DNA from: Kribbella pittospori
Lineage (GTDB): Bacteria; Actinomycetota; Actinomycetes; Propionibacteriales; Kribbellaceae
Assembly: GCF_004331465.1 (NCBI RefSeq)
Contig: NZ_SJKB01000007.1
Location: 124,001-188,000, forward strand
DNA: 64,000 bases
Reading direction: 5' to 3'
Of this stretch, positions 31,917 through 41,200 are shown in pieces; within the stretch, counting starts at the first letter, position 1; each line of letters starts with the position of its first letter. Under the pieces are notes generated by a model. That model did no database searches. It was given only the letters and a program-made list of their open reading frames with translations, and was not told where the DNA came from. The position numbers and the translations under genes are program-made.

Positions 31917-33395
31917 TCAGCCCACCGGTGGTACGGCCGCACAGCTGGTGCCGCGGTTCGGGACCTCGCGCGCGATCAGGTAGTCGTCGATCGTCGACTG
32001 CATGCACGGGCTCGAGTTGTAGCTGCCGTGTCCCCAGCCTTCATAGGTCAGGAGTACGCCGTACTTGCCGAGCTGCCGGGTCACGCTCTGGGCGAAGTTG
32101 TAGCCGGTCGCCGGGTCGTGGATCGCGTTGGCGAGCAGGACCGGGGTCTGCAGGTTGCGGACCTTCAGCCGGTGTTGCGGGTTGTTCGCCGTAGGCCCGC
32201 CGAGGCAGTTCGTGACGGCCAGCAGCTGACCCGGGTACCGCATGTCCGGGTTGTTCCGGCCGATCCGGGCGACGAGTCCGGCGAACTCGTCGTAGTCGCG
32301 CACCTGCAGGTTCCAGTCCTGGCAGAACGGCGCGAGCGTGTTGTTCACCAACCCGGTCGGCCCCGGAGCCTGGCCGGTCGGCGGCTCGCTCTCGTCGAGC
32401 GTCTTCAACGTGTCCGCCAGCTTGCGCCACTCCGGGTCGTAGAGCAGCCGGAACACCGCGAAGCTCAGGTTGAACGCCGAGATCGCGACGTTCGGCTGGC
32501 GTGGATCCGGCACCTCACCCTGGTCCGCCCGCTTCAGCAGGCCGTCCCAGAGTGCGTGGACGTCGCGGCCGTGCAGTGCGCAGTCCGTTGCCTGATCGCA
32601 CCATTTCAGGAACTCGTCGAACGAGTCCTGGACCGGTGCCGCCTGGCCGTCCAGGAAGGACCGCGCGGTCGGGGAGCTGTGGTCGAGCACGCTCTCCAGC
32701 ACCAGTGCGCGGGTCCGGCTTGGGTAGGTCTCGGCGTACTGCGCACCGAGCACCGTCCCGTACGACGAACCGTGGAACGAGATCTGCGACTCGCCGAGGG
32801 CCTTCCGGATCGCGTCCACGTCACGCACCGTCTGCCAGGTGTCGATGTGGTCGTAGAGCGGACCGGTGTTCTTGCGGCAGTCGGTGGCCAGCGTGTGGTT
32901 GTAGCGCACGGTCGCGTCGAAGTCGGCCTGACTCTTCATCAGCGGTGACGGCTGCTGGGACAGCAGCGCGGCGGAGCACAGCACCGGATTGCTGCGGGCG
33001 ATCCCCCGCGGGTCGAAACTGACGATGTCGAAACGGTCCTGGAGGGCCGGGCTGAACCGGCTGATCCCGGTCTTGATCCGATCGACGCCGGAGTCACCGG
33101 GACCACCTGGTCCGAAGACCAGCACGCCGACGCGTTCGCTCGGGGACTTCGCCGTCCGCCGGGCGATCGCGAGGCCGAAGGTCGGTCCGTCGGGGTGGCG
33201 CCAGTCGACCGGCAGTTGCAGGGTCGCGCACTGCGAGCCCTGCACGACCACGGGATCGTCCTTGCCTTCCGGCTTGCAGTCGGACCACTGGATCTGTGTC
33301 CTAGTGGTCGTGGCCGACACCGGCAGTGTCACGAGCCCTGCGGTCGCGACACCCAACGCCACTCCGCCTGCGAGGGCGCGTCGTGTGAACTTCAT
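31917..33395 (-). CDS. Secreted alpha/beta hydrolase, tripeptidyl aminopeptidase-like
   Basis: A 492-residue exported serine hydrolase of the SlpD/TAP group. The N-terminal signal peptide (FTRRALAGGVALGVATAGLV, cleavage near VSA at 28) is followed by an alpha/beta fold with VLVFGPGGPGDSGVD, SFDPRGIARS, the nucleophile Ser211 in HGSSYG, and a TAP-like C-terminal lid region with QTPVLLANAIHDPATGY and the catalytic His in GWGHGSY. It removes tripeptides or small peptides from the N-terminus of extracellular proteins. Several cysteines (for example CDQATDC) suggest disulfides. Confidence 0.87.
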   Translation of the reverse strand: MKFTRRALAGGVALGVATAGLVTLPVSATTTRTQIQWSDCKPEGKDDPVVVQGSQCATLQLPVDWRHPDGPTFGLAIARRTAKSPSERVGVLVFGPGGPGDSGVDRIKTGISRFSPALQDRFDIVSFDPRGIARSNPVLCSAALLSQQPSPLMKSQADFDATVRYNHTLATDCRKNTGPLYDHIDTWQTVRDVDAIRKALGESQISFHGSSYGTVLGAQYAETYPSRTRALVLESVLDHSSPTARSFLDGQAAPVQDSFDEFLKWCDQATDCALHGRDVHALWDGLLKRADQGEVPDPRQPNVAISAFNLSFAVFRLLYDPEWRKLADTLKTLDESEPPTGQAPGPTGLVNNTLAPFCQDWNLQVRDYDEFAGLVARIGRNNPDMRYPGQLLAVTNCLGGPTANNPQHRLKVRNLQTPVLLANAIHDPATGYNFAQSVTRQLGKYGVLLTYEGWGHGSYNSSPCMQSTIDDYLIAREVPNRGTSCAAVPPVG

Positions 33396-33517
33396 GGTGG
33401 AGTTCTCCTGTCTACGGAATCCTCCTCATCGTTCGGCAATCGCTTGCTCGGGCACATCGGTGATGGACCCGGGCGCGACCCGGGGCGGTGCTTGGGGGAC
33501 TTGTTAGGGTCGGGCCG

Positions 33518-33910
33518 ATGACCGAGACGACTGTTGCCGCCCCGGCCGGCACGAAGAAACACGCGACCTGGTTCCGCACGGTGGCGATCGCCGAGGCGAT
33601 CTCCTGGACCGGTCTGCTGATCGGAATGCTGTTCAAATACGTGCTGTCCGGCAACGAGCTCGGGGTGAAGATCTTCGGCCCGATCCACGGCGGCATCTTC
33701 ATCGTGTACGTGCTCACCGTGCTGCTGGTGCGCGGTCCGTTGCGCTGGTCCTGGCCGGTCACGCTGCTCGCACTGGCGGCCAGTGTTCCGCCGCTGTTCA
33801 CCTGGTTCTTCGAGATCTGGGCCAGGTCGTCTCTGGCAACCCCACGCCTACTGCGCGGCACTCGGCACGGCGCGGGATTGCCAGAGACGACCGCGCACGG
33901 GCCGGATTGA
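33518..33910 (+). CDS. DUF3817 family membrane protein
   Basis: A 130-residue protein. After a short polar N-terminus come three or so membrane segments, RTVAIAEAISWTGLLIGMLF, IHGGIFIVYVLTVLLV and WSWPVTLLALAASVPPLFTW, as in DUF3817 (YdzA-like) proteins, which have no known function. The ATG at 33518 (MTETTV) is taken, since the upstream extension lacks a ribosome-binding site. It diverges from the secreted hydrolase. Confidence 0.8.
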   Translation: MTETTVAAPAGTKKHATWFRTVAIAEAISWTGLLIGMLFKYVLSGNELGVKIFGPIHGGIFIVYVLTVLLVRGPLRWSWPVTLLALAASVPPLFTWFFEIWARSSLATPRLLRGTRHGAGLPETTAHGPD

Positions 33911-33965
33911 CGACGGCCGGGACACCGCCGTACCGTCCAGGGCGTCAGCTAATTCAACCGCCGCA

Positions 33966-34104
33966 TGAACCCGTGCGGGAGAGTCCCGGGCACGACCCGG
34001 GCGCCGTAGGAGCAACTCTCCCCAAGAATCTCTCAGGCACCTTCACCGCACGGGCGAGGCACCTCTGGAAGATGTCCCCTGACATCTGACAGAGCGGGGA
34101 GGAC
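33966..34104 (+). promoter_or_regulatory. Glycine riboswitch (single aptamer with ghost stem) before sdaA
   Basis: P1 is a perfect 9-bp pairing of CCCGTGCGG (33970-33978) with CCGCACGGG (34046-34054). Inside are GGAGAG, a CCCGGG hairpin, the conserved GCCGTAGGAGCAACTCTCC and TCTCAGGCACC. Then comes GAGGCACCTCTGGAAGATG with CTCTG (34063-34067) pairing CAGAG (34090-34094), the second-half ghost typical of singlet glycine riboswitches. Downstream GGAGG and CCTCC next to the ribosome-binding site could form the expression platform. Glycine would be expected to turn on serine deaminase. Confidence 0.85.
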
Positions 34105-34143
34105 ACCAAACGGTCAACGGCGACCGGAAGGAACCTCCACACG

Positions 34144-35517
34144 ATGGCGATCAGCGTCTTCGACCTGTTCAGTATCGGGATCGGCCCGTCGAGCTCCCAC
34201 ACGGTGGGACCGATGCGCGCCGCCCGCACCTTCGCACTCGGCCTGGCCGACGCCGGCCTGCTGGCCACCACCGCGACCGTTGAGGCCCAGCTGTTCGGTT
34301 CGCTGGGGGTGACCGGGCACGGCCACGGCAGCAACAAGGCGGTCCTGCTCGGGCTCGAGACCGAGGACCCCGAGACCGTCGTCACCCACTCGGTCGATGC
34401 ACGCGTCGAGACGATCCGCGAGCGCGGCCGGTTGCTGCTGGCCGGCACGCACGAGATCAAGTTCGACGAGAACACGCACCTGGTGATGCACCGGCGCAAG
34501 GTCCTGCCGTACCACCCGAACGGGATGACGTTCGTGGCCCGGTCGGCGGACGGCGGCGTACTGCGGGAGCGCACGTACTACTCGGTCGGCGGCGGGTTCG
34601 TGGTCGATGAGAACGCGGCGGCCGGGGATCGGATCGTGCCGGACACGACCCCGCTGAAGTACCCGTTCACGACCGGTGCCGAGTTGCTCGAGCGCTGCCG
34701 CGAGTCGCAGTTGCCGATCAGCGAGGTGATGCTCGCGAATGAGCTGGCCTGGCGCACCGAGACCGAGATCCACGACGGTCTGCTGCACATCTGGCAGGTG
34801 ATGCAGGACTGCGTCCGCGAGGGCTGTGAGACCGAGGGCATCCTGCCCGGCGGCCTGAAGGTGCCGCGGCGGGCGCACGCGCTGCACCAGAAGCTGAGCC
34901 GCGATCCGTGGTCGGTGGATCCGCTCAAGGTGATGGACTGGGTCAACCTGTTCGCCCTCGCGGTGAACGAGCAGAACGCGTCCGGCGGGCGGATCGTCAC
35001 CGCGCCGACGAACGGTGCGGCCGGCATCATCCCCGCCGTACTGCACTACTACCGGCGGTTCGTGCCGGGGGCGACCGACGACGGCGCGGTCCGGTTCCTG
35101 CTCACCGCCGGCGCGATCGGCGTGTTGTACAAGGAGAATGCGTCGATCTCCGGCGCCGAGGTCGGCTGCCAGGGCGAGGTCGGGTCGGCCTGCTCGATGG
35201 CGGCGGCCGGGCTGTGCGAGGTCCTCGGCGGTACGCCGCAGCAGGTCGAGAACGCGGCCGAGATCGCGATGGAGCACAACCTCGGCCTGACCTGCGACCC
35301 GGTCGGCGGGCTGGTGCAGATCCCGTGCATCGAGCGGAACGCGATGGCGTCGGTGAAGGCGGTGAACGCGGCCCGGATGGCGATGCACGGCGACGGGGTG
35401 CACGTGGTCACCCTCGACAAGGTGATCAAGACGATGCGCGAGACCGGCGCCGACATGAAGATCAAGTACAAGGAGACGTCCCGCGGCGGCCTGGCCGTCA
35501 ACGTGATCGAATGCTGA
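34144..35517 (+). CDS. sdaA: L-serine ammonia-lyase, iron-sulfur dependent, single chain
   Basis: A 457-residue [4Fe-4S] enzyme converting L-serine to pyruvate and ammonia. The N-terminal domain has SIGIGPSSSHTVGPMRA and TGHGHGSNKAVLLGL; the catalytic domain has TAPTNGAAGIIPAVLHYY and ENASISGAEVGCQGEVGSAC. Cluster cysteines are Cys342, Cys384 and Cys395, and the C-terminal residue is Cys457, which in the family acts as the fourth ligand until substrate displaces it. It is preceded by a glycine riboswitch, linking glycine excess, through serine, to pyruvate production. Confidence 0.94.
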   Translation: MAISVFDLFSIGIGPSSSHTVGPMRAARTFALGLADAGLLATTATVEAQLFGSLGVTGHGHGSNKAVLLGLETEDPETVVTHSVDARVETIRERGRLLLAGTHEIKFDENTHLVMHRRKVLPYHPNGMTFVARSADGGVLRERTYYSVGGGFVVDENAAAGDRIVPDTTPLKYPFTTGAELLERCRESQLPISEVMLANELAWRTETEIHDGLLHIWQVMQDCVREGCETEGILPGGLKVPRRAHALHQKLSRDPWSVDPLKVMDWVNLFALAVNEQNASGGRIVTAPTNGAAGIIPAVLHYYRRFVPGATDDGAVRFLLTAGAIGVLYKENASISGAEVGCQGEVGSACSMAAAGLCEVLGGTPQQVENAAEIAMEHNLGLTCDPVGGLVQIPCIERNAMASVKAVNAARMAMHGDGVHVVTLDKVIKTMRETGADMKIKYKETSRGGLAVNVIEC

Positions 35518-35653
35518 ACGCACCGGTCCCATGACGGAGCGGAATCCTACGCTCGCGTAGTGGTAACTCGACTGCCGAAAAGTTGCGATCTAGCGTGGAA
35601 TTTCTTCCAAGGTCTGTTTGAAGCGCTGGTGCAACAGATACCCTCCGGGACTT

Positions 35654-36298
35654 GTGAGACCGATCGCTGCCGTGGCCGCCCGCCGCCCGCCCTGGCAGAA
35701 CCCGCAGCGGCTGCGACAGGTCGCCGGCGTCGCCGGCGCACTGCTGCTGCTCTACCTGGTCCTGGTCCTGGTCGCCCTCCTCGGCGGCCCGCGGCTGGGT
35801 TCGTCGTTCCTGCCACTGCCCGGCGGTGGACCGAACCCGGCCAACCCGGTCGCCGGGCTCCAGCCCAGTCAGCCGACCAAGAACATCCCAACCATCCCAG
35901 GCGGCAGTACGCCGACGCCCGGTTCCACACCGCCCGCGAGTACGCCGTTGCCGCCGGCAACCACCCCGGAGGAGACGACCGGCACGGGCAACTCCGTCGT
36001 CAACAGCGGCGTCAAGACGCCCTGCCCGACGCCGGCGGTCAAGCCGCCGCGGCAGGTCGCTGATCAGTACGATCCGACCACCCCGGTCGGCACCAAGCGG
36101 CCGCCGACGCACACCACCGCGCCGCCGCCTGACCCGACGACCGATCCTCCGAGCGACGACCCGACCACGTCACCGCCCACGACGCCGGCCAACCCGCCGA
36201 CGACTCCGGACGACCCGGGAACCCAGGACCCGGATCCGGACCCGCCGCTCACTCTCGGCGGCCTGCTCGGCGGGCTCTTGCGCACGCTCGGGCTGTAG
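35654..36298 (+). CDS. Membrane-anchored proline/threonine-rich protein
   Basis: A 214-residue protein with a basic N-terminus, one transmembrane helix (about 28-46, VAGVAGALLLLYLVLVLVAL) and a long extracellular Pro/Thr/Gly/Asp-rich tail. The tail has NPANPVAGLQPSQPTKN near the membrane and repeated PPDPTTDPPSDDPTTSPP later, ending in a hydrophobic LGGLLGGLLRTLGL. No enzymatic domain is seen. GTG 35654 is the probable start; an upstream TTG at 35618 is in frame. It could be a wall-spanning or secretion-associated protein; the role is unknown. Confidence 0.6.
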   Translation: MRPIAAVAARRPPWQNPQRLRQVAGVAGALLLLYLVLVLVALLGGPRLGSSFLPLPGGGPNPANPVAGLQPSQPTKNIPTIPGGSTPTPGSTPPASTPLPPATTPEETTGTGNSVVNSGVKTPCPTPAVKPPRQVADQYDPTTPVGTKRPPTHTTAPPPDPTTDPPSDDPTTSPPTTPANPPTTPDDPGTQDPDPDPPLTLGGLLGGLLRTLGL

Positions 36299-36302
36299 AC
36301 GC

Positions 36303-37130
36303 TCAGCCCTCCGGGGTTTCCAGGATGGTGTCCGCCACGAGCGCGGGTGCGTCGTTCATCGGGACGTGACCGCAGTCGAGCAGCGGGATCATCCGGGCGC
36401 GTGGGAGTTGAAGGTGAGCTCGCGCTGCCTGGGTCGGGATCAGAACACGGTCATGCGTTCCCCATGCGATCGTGACCGGGATGTCCGGTACGTCGCCGTC
36501 GAACGTGATGCCGCTGCGGGCGTGCGCAGCGACGCGATCGAAGGCGGGCGCGTCGCGAAGAGCGCGAGTCTCGGCGACCACGGCGTCCGGATCGCGCAGC
36601 GCCGGGCGGTGGTAGATCACGCCGGTCATCACCCGTCGGCCGGCCGCGGTGTGGGACAGCCGCCGTACGGTCGCTTCAGGGGTACGCCGGGCGACGCGGC
36701 GAAGGTTGGTCAGCAGGCCGATCGCCCAGGTGCGTTCACGGGGCGTCCAGAAGCCCGCTGGGGAGAGCGCGGTGACCGACCGAGCCAGACCGAGTTGACC
36801 CATACGGAGCGCGATCAGGCCGCCCATCGAGTTGCCCGCGACGTGCGGCCGCTCGACGTCGAGCGCCGTACAGAAGGCCTCGATCGCGTAGGCGAAGGTG
36901 TCGAGTTCGTTCGGGATGCCGTCCGGTACGTCGGGTGATTCGCCGAAGCCGGGGAGGTCGAGGGCGATCACGTCGCGGTGTTCGGCGAGCCGGTCGAGCA
37001 CCGGGTCGAAGGCCTGCCGGTGGTGGCCGATGCCGTGCAGGAGCAGCAGCGGCTCGCCGGCTCCCTTGCGGTGGTAGGCGATCTCCACCCCCGGGACACC
37101 GGCCACGGTCACGGTCGCGATGGCGCTCAT
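36303..37130 (-). CDS. Alpha/beta hydrolase
   Basis: A 275-residue alpha/beta-fold hydrolase. The oxyanion strand is LLLLHGIGHHRQAFDPV, followed by IALDLPGFGESPDVP. The nucleophile is Ser101 in VAGNSMGG, the acid is in WGTHDRVLIP and the histidine in LLDCGHVPMNDAP. It is probably an esterase or lyase on a small substrate. ATG 37130 is chosen; GTG 37133 is also possible. It has an own promoter region with a cluster of TGTCA/TGACA half-sites and lies 4 bp from the convergent stop of the proline-rich gene. Confidence 0.83.
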   Translation of the reverse strand: MSAIATVTVAGVPGVEIAYHRKGAGEPLLLLHGIGHHRQAFDPVLDRLAEHRDVIALDLPGFGESPDVPDGIPNELDTFAYAIEAFCTALDVERPHVAGNSMGGLIALRMGQLGLARSVTALSPAGFWTPRERTWAIGLLTNLRRVARRTPEATVRRLSHTAAGRRVMTGVIYHRPALRDPDAVVAETRALRDAPAFDRVAAHARSGITFDGDVPDIPVTIAWGTHDRVLIPTQAARAHLQLPRARMIPLLDCGHVPMNDAPALVADTILETPEG

Positions 37131-37159
37131 CACTTCATCGTGACCGCGGGGCGAGATCC

Positions 37160-37185
37160 TGTCATCGTGACATGGCCGATGTCAC
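37160..37185. promoter_or_regulatory. Clustered TGTCA/TGACA dyads upstream of the hydrolase gene
   Basis: TGTCA-TCG-TGACA (37160-37172) overlaps a perfect 7-bp dyad GTGACAT-N5-ATGTCAC (37167-37185). Three half-sites are thus arranged for cooperative binding, 30-55 bp upstream of the hydrolase start. The regulator is unknown. Confidence 0.55.
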
Positions 37186-37200
37186 ATAACCTCACGGACC

Positions 37201-38124
37201 TCAGTACGCCTCGACCTCGGTGGTCGAGGCGTTGCCGTCGACGGTCGGTTCGAGGTTCACCTGCCAGGACTCGTTCCGGCCGAACGTGCGGTCGAACTTC
37301 TGGAACGAGCAGCCGGCGCTGAACTGGCCACGCTCGGGGTTCCAGTCCGTGCCGCTCTTGTAGTAGATCCGGTACGTCCCGCCGATCCGGGTGATCGTCG
37401 CGGCCTTGTTCGCCTGGACGAACATCATCACGTGCGGCTCGCTCGGTGGGTCGCCGTCGTTGACGACCGAGATGGCGACGTCGTTCGCCGTACCGTTGGT
37501 GACCTTGATCCGGCCGGTGCCGGAGTCTCCTTCGCGGACCAGGATCTCGCCGTTGTCCGGTCGCTCGTTGTCCGGCGCCGGGCCGGGATCGGGCAGCGTG
37601 GCGCCGAACTTCAGCTTGAGCTTCGTCAGGGCCGCGATCGCGCTCTTCAGATCGGCGCGCAGCGTCCGCTGGACCTTCTGCGAGGTGTACGCGACCCCGC
37701 CGCAGCGCGCGTTCAGCTCGGCCCGGTCGGAGTCGGCCAATGAAACCGCCGCGGTGCCGAGGCTGTCCTGCAGCAATTCGTGTACGGCGATCAGACGGCT
37801 AGTCACCGTGGAGTCGGCGAGTCGTGAGGATGCGGTGTTCAGTGACTCCGCCAGGCTTGTCATGGTCTGGGCCAGTGCCTCCGCGGTGCGCACCCGGGTG
37901 AGGCTCCGCAGGTCCTTCGCCAGGCTCTGTTCGATCTTCGTCAACTCCGCCTGGTACGCCGCTGTCCCGAGCGGCCCGGTCGGGGTCGACGAAGCCGGCG
38001 CCGAGGATGACGCACCCGCCGGCGTCGACGGCGCACCCGAGGCATCGTCCTCGGCCGGACCACCACAACCAGCCACCAGCCCCAGCACCGCAACACCGGC
38101 CCAGAGCACGCAGAACCGCTTCAT
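37201..38124 (-). CDS. Lipoprotein of unknown function
   Basis: A 307-residue exported lipoprotein. The signal (MKRFCVLWAGVAVLGLVAGC) ends with the lipobox LVAGC, so Cys20 is lipidated. A Ser/Ala/Pro-rich linker follows, then a helical region (about 55-165: ELTKIEQSLAKDLRSLTRVR and following, likely coiled) and a C-terminal beta domain (about 190-300) with GTGRIKVTNGTANDVAISVV and RIGGTYRIYYKSGTDW. The latter resembles small surface beta folds seen in actinobacterial lipoproteins. GGGGGG precedes the ATG; a longer frame to 38184 is not used. No partner is visible. Confidence 0.75.
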   Translation of the reverse strand: MKRFCVLWAGVAVLGLVAGCGGPAEDDASGAPSTPAGASSSAPASSTPTGPLGTAAYQAELTKIEQSLAKDLRSLTRVRTAEALAQTMTSLAESLNTASSRLADSTVTSRLIAVHELLQDSLGTAAVSLADSDRAELNARCGGVAYTSQKVQRTLRADLKSAIAALTKLKLKFGATLPDPGPAPDNERPDNGEILVREGDSGTGRIKVTNGTANDVAISVVNDGDPPSEPHVMMFVQANKAATITRIGGTYRIYYKSGTDWNPERGQFSAGCSFQKFDRTFGRNESWQVNLEPTVDGNASTTEVEAY

Positions 38125-38202
38125 GCATGTCCCCCCAGGTCGCCCCACAACCCTTGTGCCGCACAGGGTATGCGCACCGAGCAAGCCGGTGCGAGTCGAG
38201 CG

Positions 38203-41200
38203 CTAGCTTCTGGGAGCGGATCTAACGAACGGGAAAGCGAGGGTGGCGCGGATGTTCTGGCCGGTGAGCATCATCATGACCCGGTCCACACCGATACCCA
38301 GGCCGCCGGTCGGGGGCATCGCGTACTCGAGCGTGCTGAGGAAGTCCTCGTCCAGCGACATCGCCTCGGGGTCGCCGGCCGCGGCCTTGAGCGACTGCTC
38401 GGTCAGCCGGCGGCGCTGCTCGACCGGGTCGACGAGCTCGGAGTACGCCGTACCGATCTCCGCGCCGAAGGCCACCAGATCCCAACGCTCGGCCAGCCGC
38501 GGTTCGGATCGGTGGCTCCGGGTCAGCGGTGACGTCTCCAACGGGAAGTCGGTGTAGAACGTCGGCACTGTCGTGGCCGGCTCGACCAACTCGTCGTACA
38601 GCTCGAGGACGAGCTCACCCGCGGTCAGCTCGAAAGTCGTGTGTACGCCGTGCTCCGCGCACAGCTCGCGGAGTCGCTCGACCGGTGTGTCCGCGTCGAT
38701 CGTCGCACCCACGGCCCGGCCGACGGCGTCGTGCACGGTGACGACGGGCCACTCACCGGAGATGTCGATCTCGCCGTCCGGCCGCTGCACCACCGGCTTC
38801 CCGAACACCGCGGTCGCGGCCTCGATCAGTAGCTCACGGGTCAGCTCCCGCATCACGTGGTAGTCGGCGTACGGCTGGTACGCCTCGACCGAGGTGAACT
38901 CCGGGTTGTGGGTCGCGTCGGCGCCCTCGTTGCGGAAGTTCCGGTTCAGCTCGAAGACCTTGCCCATCCCGCCGACACTCAGCCGCTTCAGGAACAGCTC
39001 CGGCGCGATCCGGAGAAACAGTTCGGTGTCGTAGGCGTTGATGTGGGTCGCGAACGGCCGCGCGTTCGCCCCGCCGTGGACGGCCTGCAGCATCGGCGTC
39101 TCCACCTCGATGAAGCCGCGCGCCTCGAAACCGTTGCGCAGGGCCCGGACCGCCGCGCTGCGCTGCTGCATCATCCGGAGCGAGTCCGGGTTCATGATCA
39201 GGTCGAGGTGCCGCTGCCGGACCCGTGCCTCCGGATCGGTGAAGCCCTTCCGCTTGTCCGGCAGTGGGTGCAGGCACTTAGCGGCCATCAGCCAGCTCGT
39301 CACCGCGATCGACAGCTCGCCGCGGCGACTGGTGACCACCTCGCCCGTGACGCTGACGTGATCGCCGATATCGACAAATCGCCGCCACTGCTCGAGCGCC
39401 GTCTCGCCGCAGTCGTCGGTCGTCAGCATCACCTGCAGTTGCGCCAGGCCGTCCTGCAGCTGGGCGAACGACAGACCACCGTGATCCCGCATCCGCATCA
39501 CTCGCCCGGTGATCGACACTGTGGCGCCGGTGCGGTGATCGGCCGGCAGGCCCGGGTGCAGGGCGCGGACCCGCTCCAGCGTCTCCGTCCGCGGCACGCT
39601 GACCGGATAGGGGTCGATGCCCGCAGCAACCAGCTCGGCGAGCTTGGTCCGGCGGATCAGCTCCTGCTCGGTGAGCTTGCGATCGGGCAGTGCCGGTCGC
39701 AGCAACTCCTCCTCCTGCTCATGTACGGCGGTCGCGAACGCGCCACCGTCCGCCGCCATGATCGCGTGCCGCTCGGCGGTCGCCACGGTGTCGACCCGGG
39801 TCCACGGCCTCGGCGCCGGCAGGAAGCCCTCTGCGGTCCCGGCCGCCAGCAACACCTGCGCCAGCGACGCCCCACGGGAGTAGCAGATCAGCCGTGGGGA
39901 CCAGCGCGGCAGGTACTTCTCGTTCGACTGGTAGAGGCTCTCCAACTGCCAGAAGCGTGATGCGGCGGTGAGCAGTGCGTTGGTCAGCCGCAGTACCGGC
40001 CCGGCGCCGACCCGCTCGGCATCGCTGAAGATCTCCCGGAACATCGCGAAGTTCAGCGAGATCCGGTGCAGGCCGAGATCGCCACACGCGTCGACCAGCG
40101 AGGTGACCATGAACTCCATCAGCCCGTTCACGGACTCCGGGTCGCGCCGCATCAGATCCAGCGAGACGCCTCGCACACCCCACGGCACGAACGACAGCAG
40201 CCCGCGGACCTCGCCGTCGGAATCGCGCGCGATGACCATCACGCAGCGCGCGTCGGACGGGTCGCCAAGCCGCCCGAGCGCCATCGAGAACCCGCGCTCG
40301 GTGTGCGCGCCACGCCACTTCTCGGCGAGGTGGACGTACTGCGCCAGCATCTCGGGCGACAGGTCTCCGTGCCGGACGACTTCTGCGTGATAGCCGGCCC
40401 GCTGGACCCGCGTCACCGCCTGCCGGACCGGCCGCATGGTCCGGCCCTCCAGCGTGAAGTCGGCGACATCGATGATTGCCTCGTCACCCATCGACAGTGC
40501 GCGCAGGCCTGCATCGACGTACGCGTGCGCGGCCTCCTCGCTCACCGACAGGACCGCGGGTGACCAGCCGTACGTGCGGGCTTCGGCGAGCCAGCGCTGG
40601 ATCGCGCCGGGCCAGGCGACCGGATCGCCGAGTGGGTCGCCGCTGGCCAGGCTGACCCCGTTGACCACGCGGTACGCGATCGCGGCCTGCTTGTCGGGGG
40701 AGAAGACGACCGCCTTGTCCCGCCGGGTGGCGAAGTACCCGAGCGAGTCGCGCTCACCGTGCTCGAGCAGCAGGCGGCGTACGTCGAGCTCCTCGGGCTG
40801 GGTGAGGTAGCGGACCCGGCGGACCGAGCGCAGGAAGATGGCAAACGCGATCACCAGCGTCGCGGCCGAGATCGCGCCGACCGTCAGCCCGATCCAGCCG
40901 TGGCCCTCGTGCCCACCCATCCGGTTGCGGGACTGGCCGAACGCCGCGACGATCGCCCAGCCGATCTTCTCCCGCTGACCGGTGAGGGTCTTCGGGAAGA
41001 TCTGCGTCAGCGTGATGCTGACCGCGATCGAGATCAGCATGCCGGTGACCAGCACGCCGACCGCGAGCCGCCTGGTGCCGGGCGCCAGCCGGGCCGGGAA
41101 CGCGCCGCGGATCGTCCACAGCAGCACGACGATCGCGATCACCACGACCACCTGGACGATGCCGAGCTCGAGGTCCTTGACCGTGGCGGGACCGAAGTCA

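Noticed and set aside
34055..34104. A second full glycine aptamer (tandem riboswitch)
   Set aside because: Only the CTCTG/CAGAG stem with an inner GATGTC hairpin is present; the conserved core of a second aptamer is missing, so it is a singlet with ghost half.
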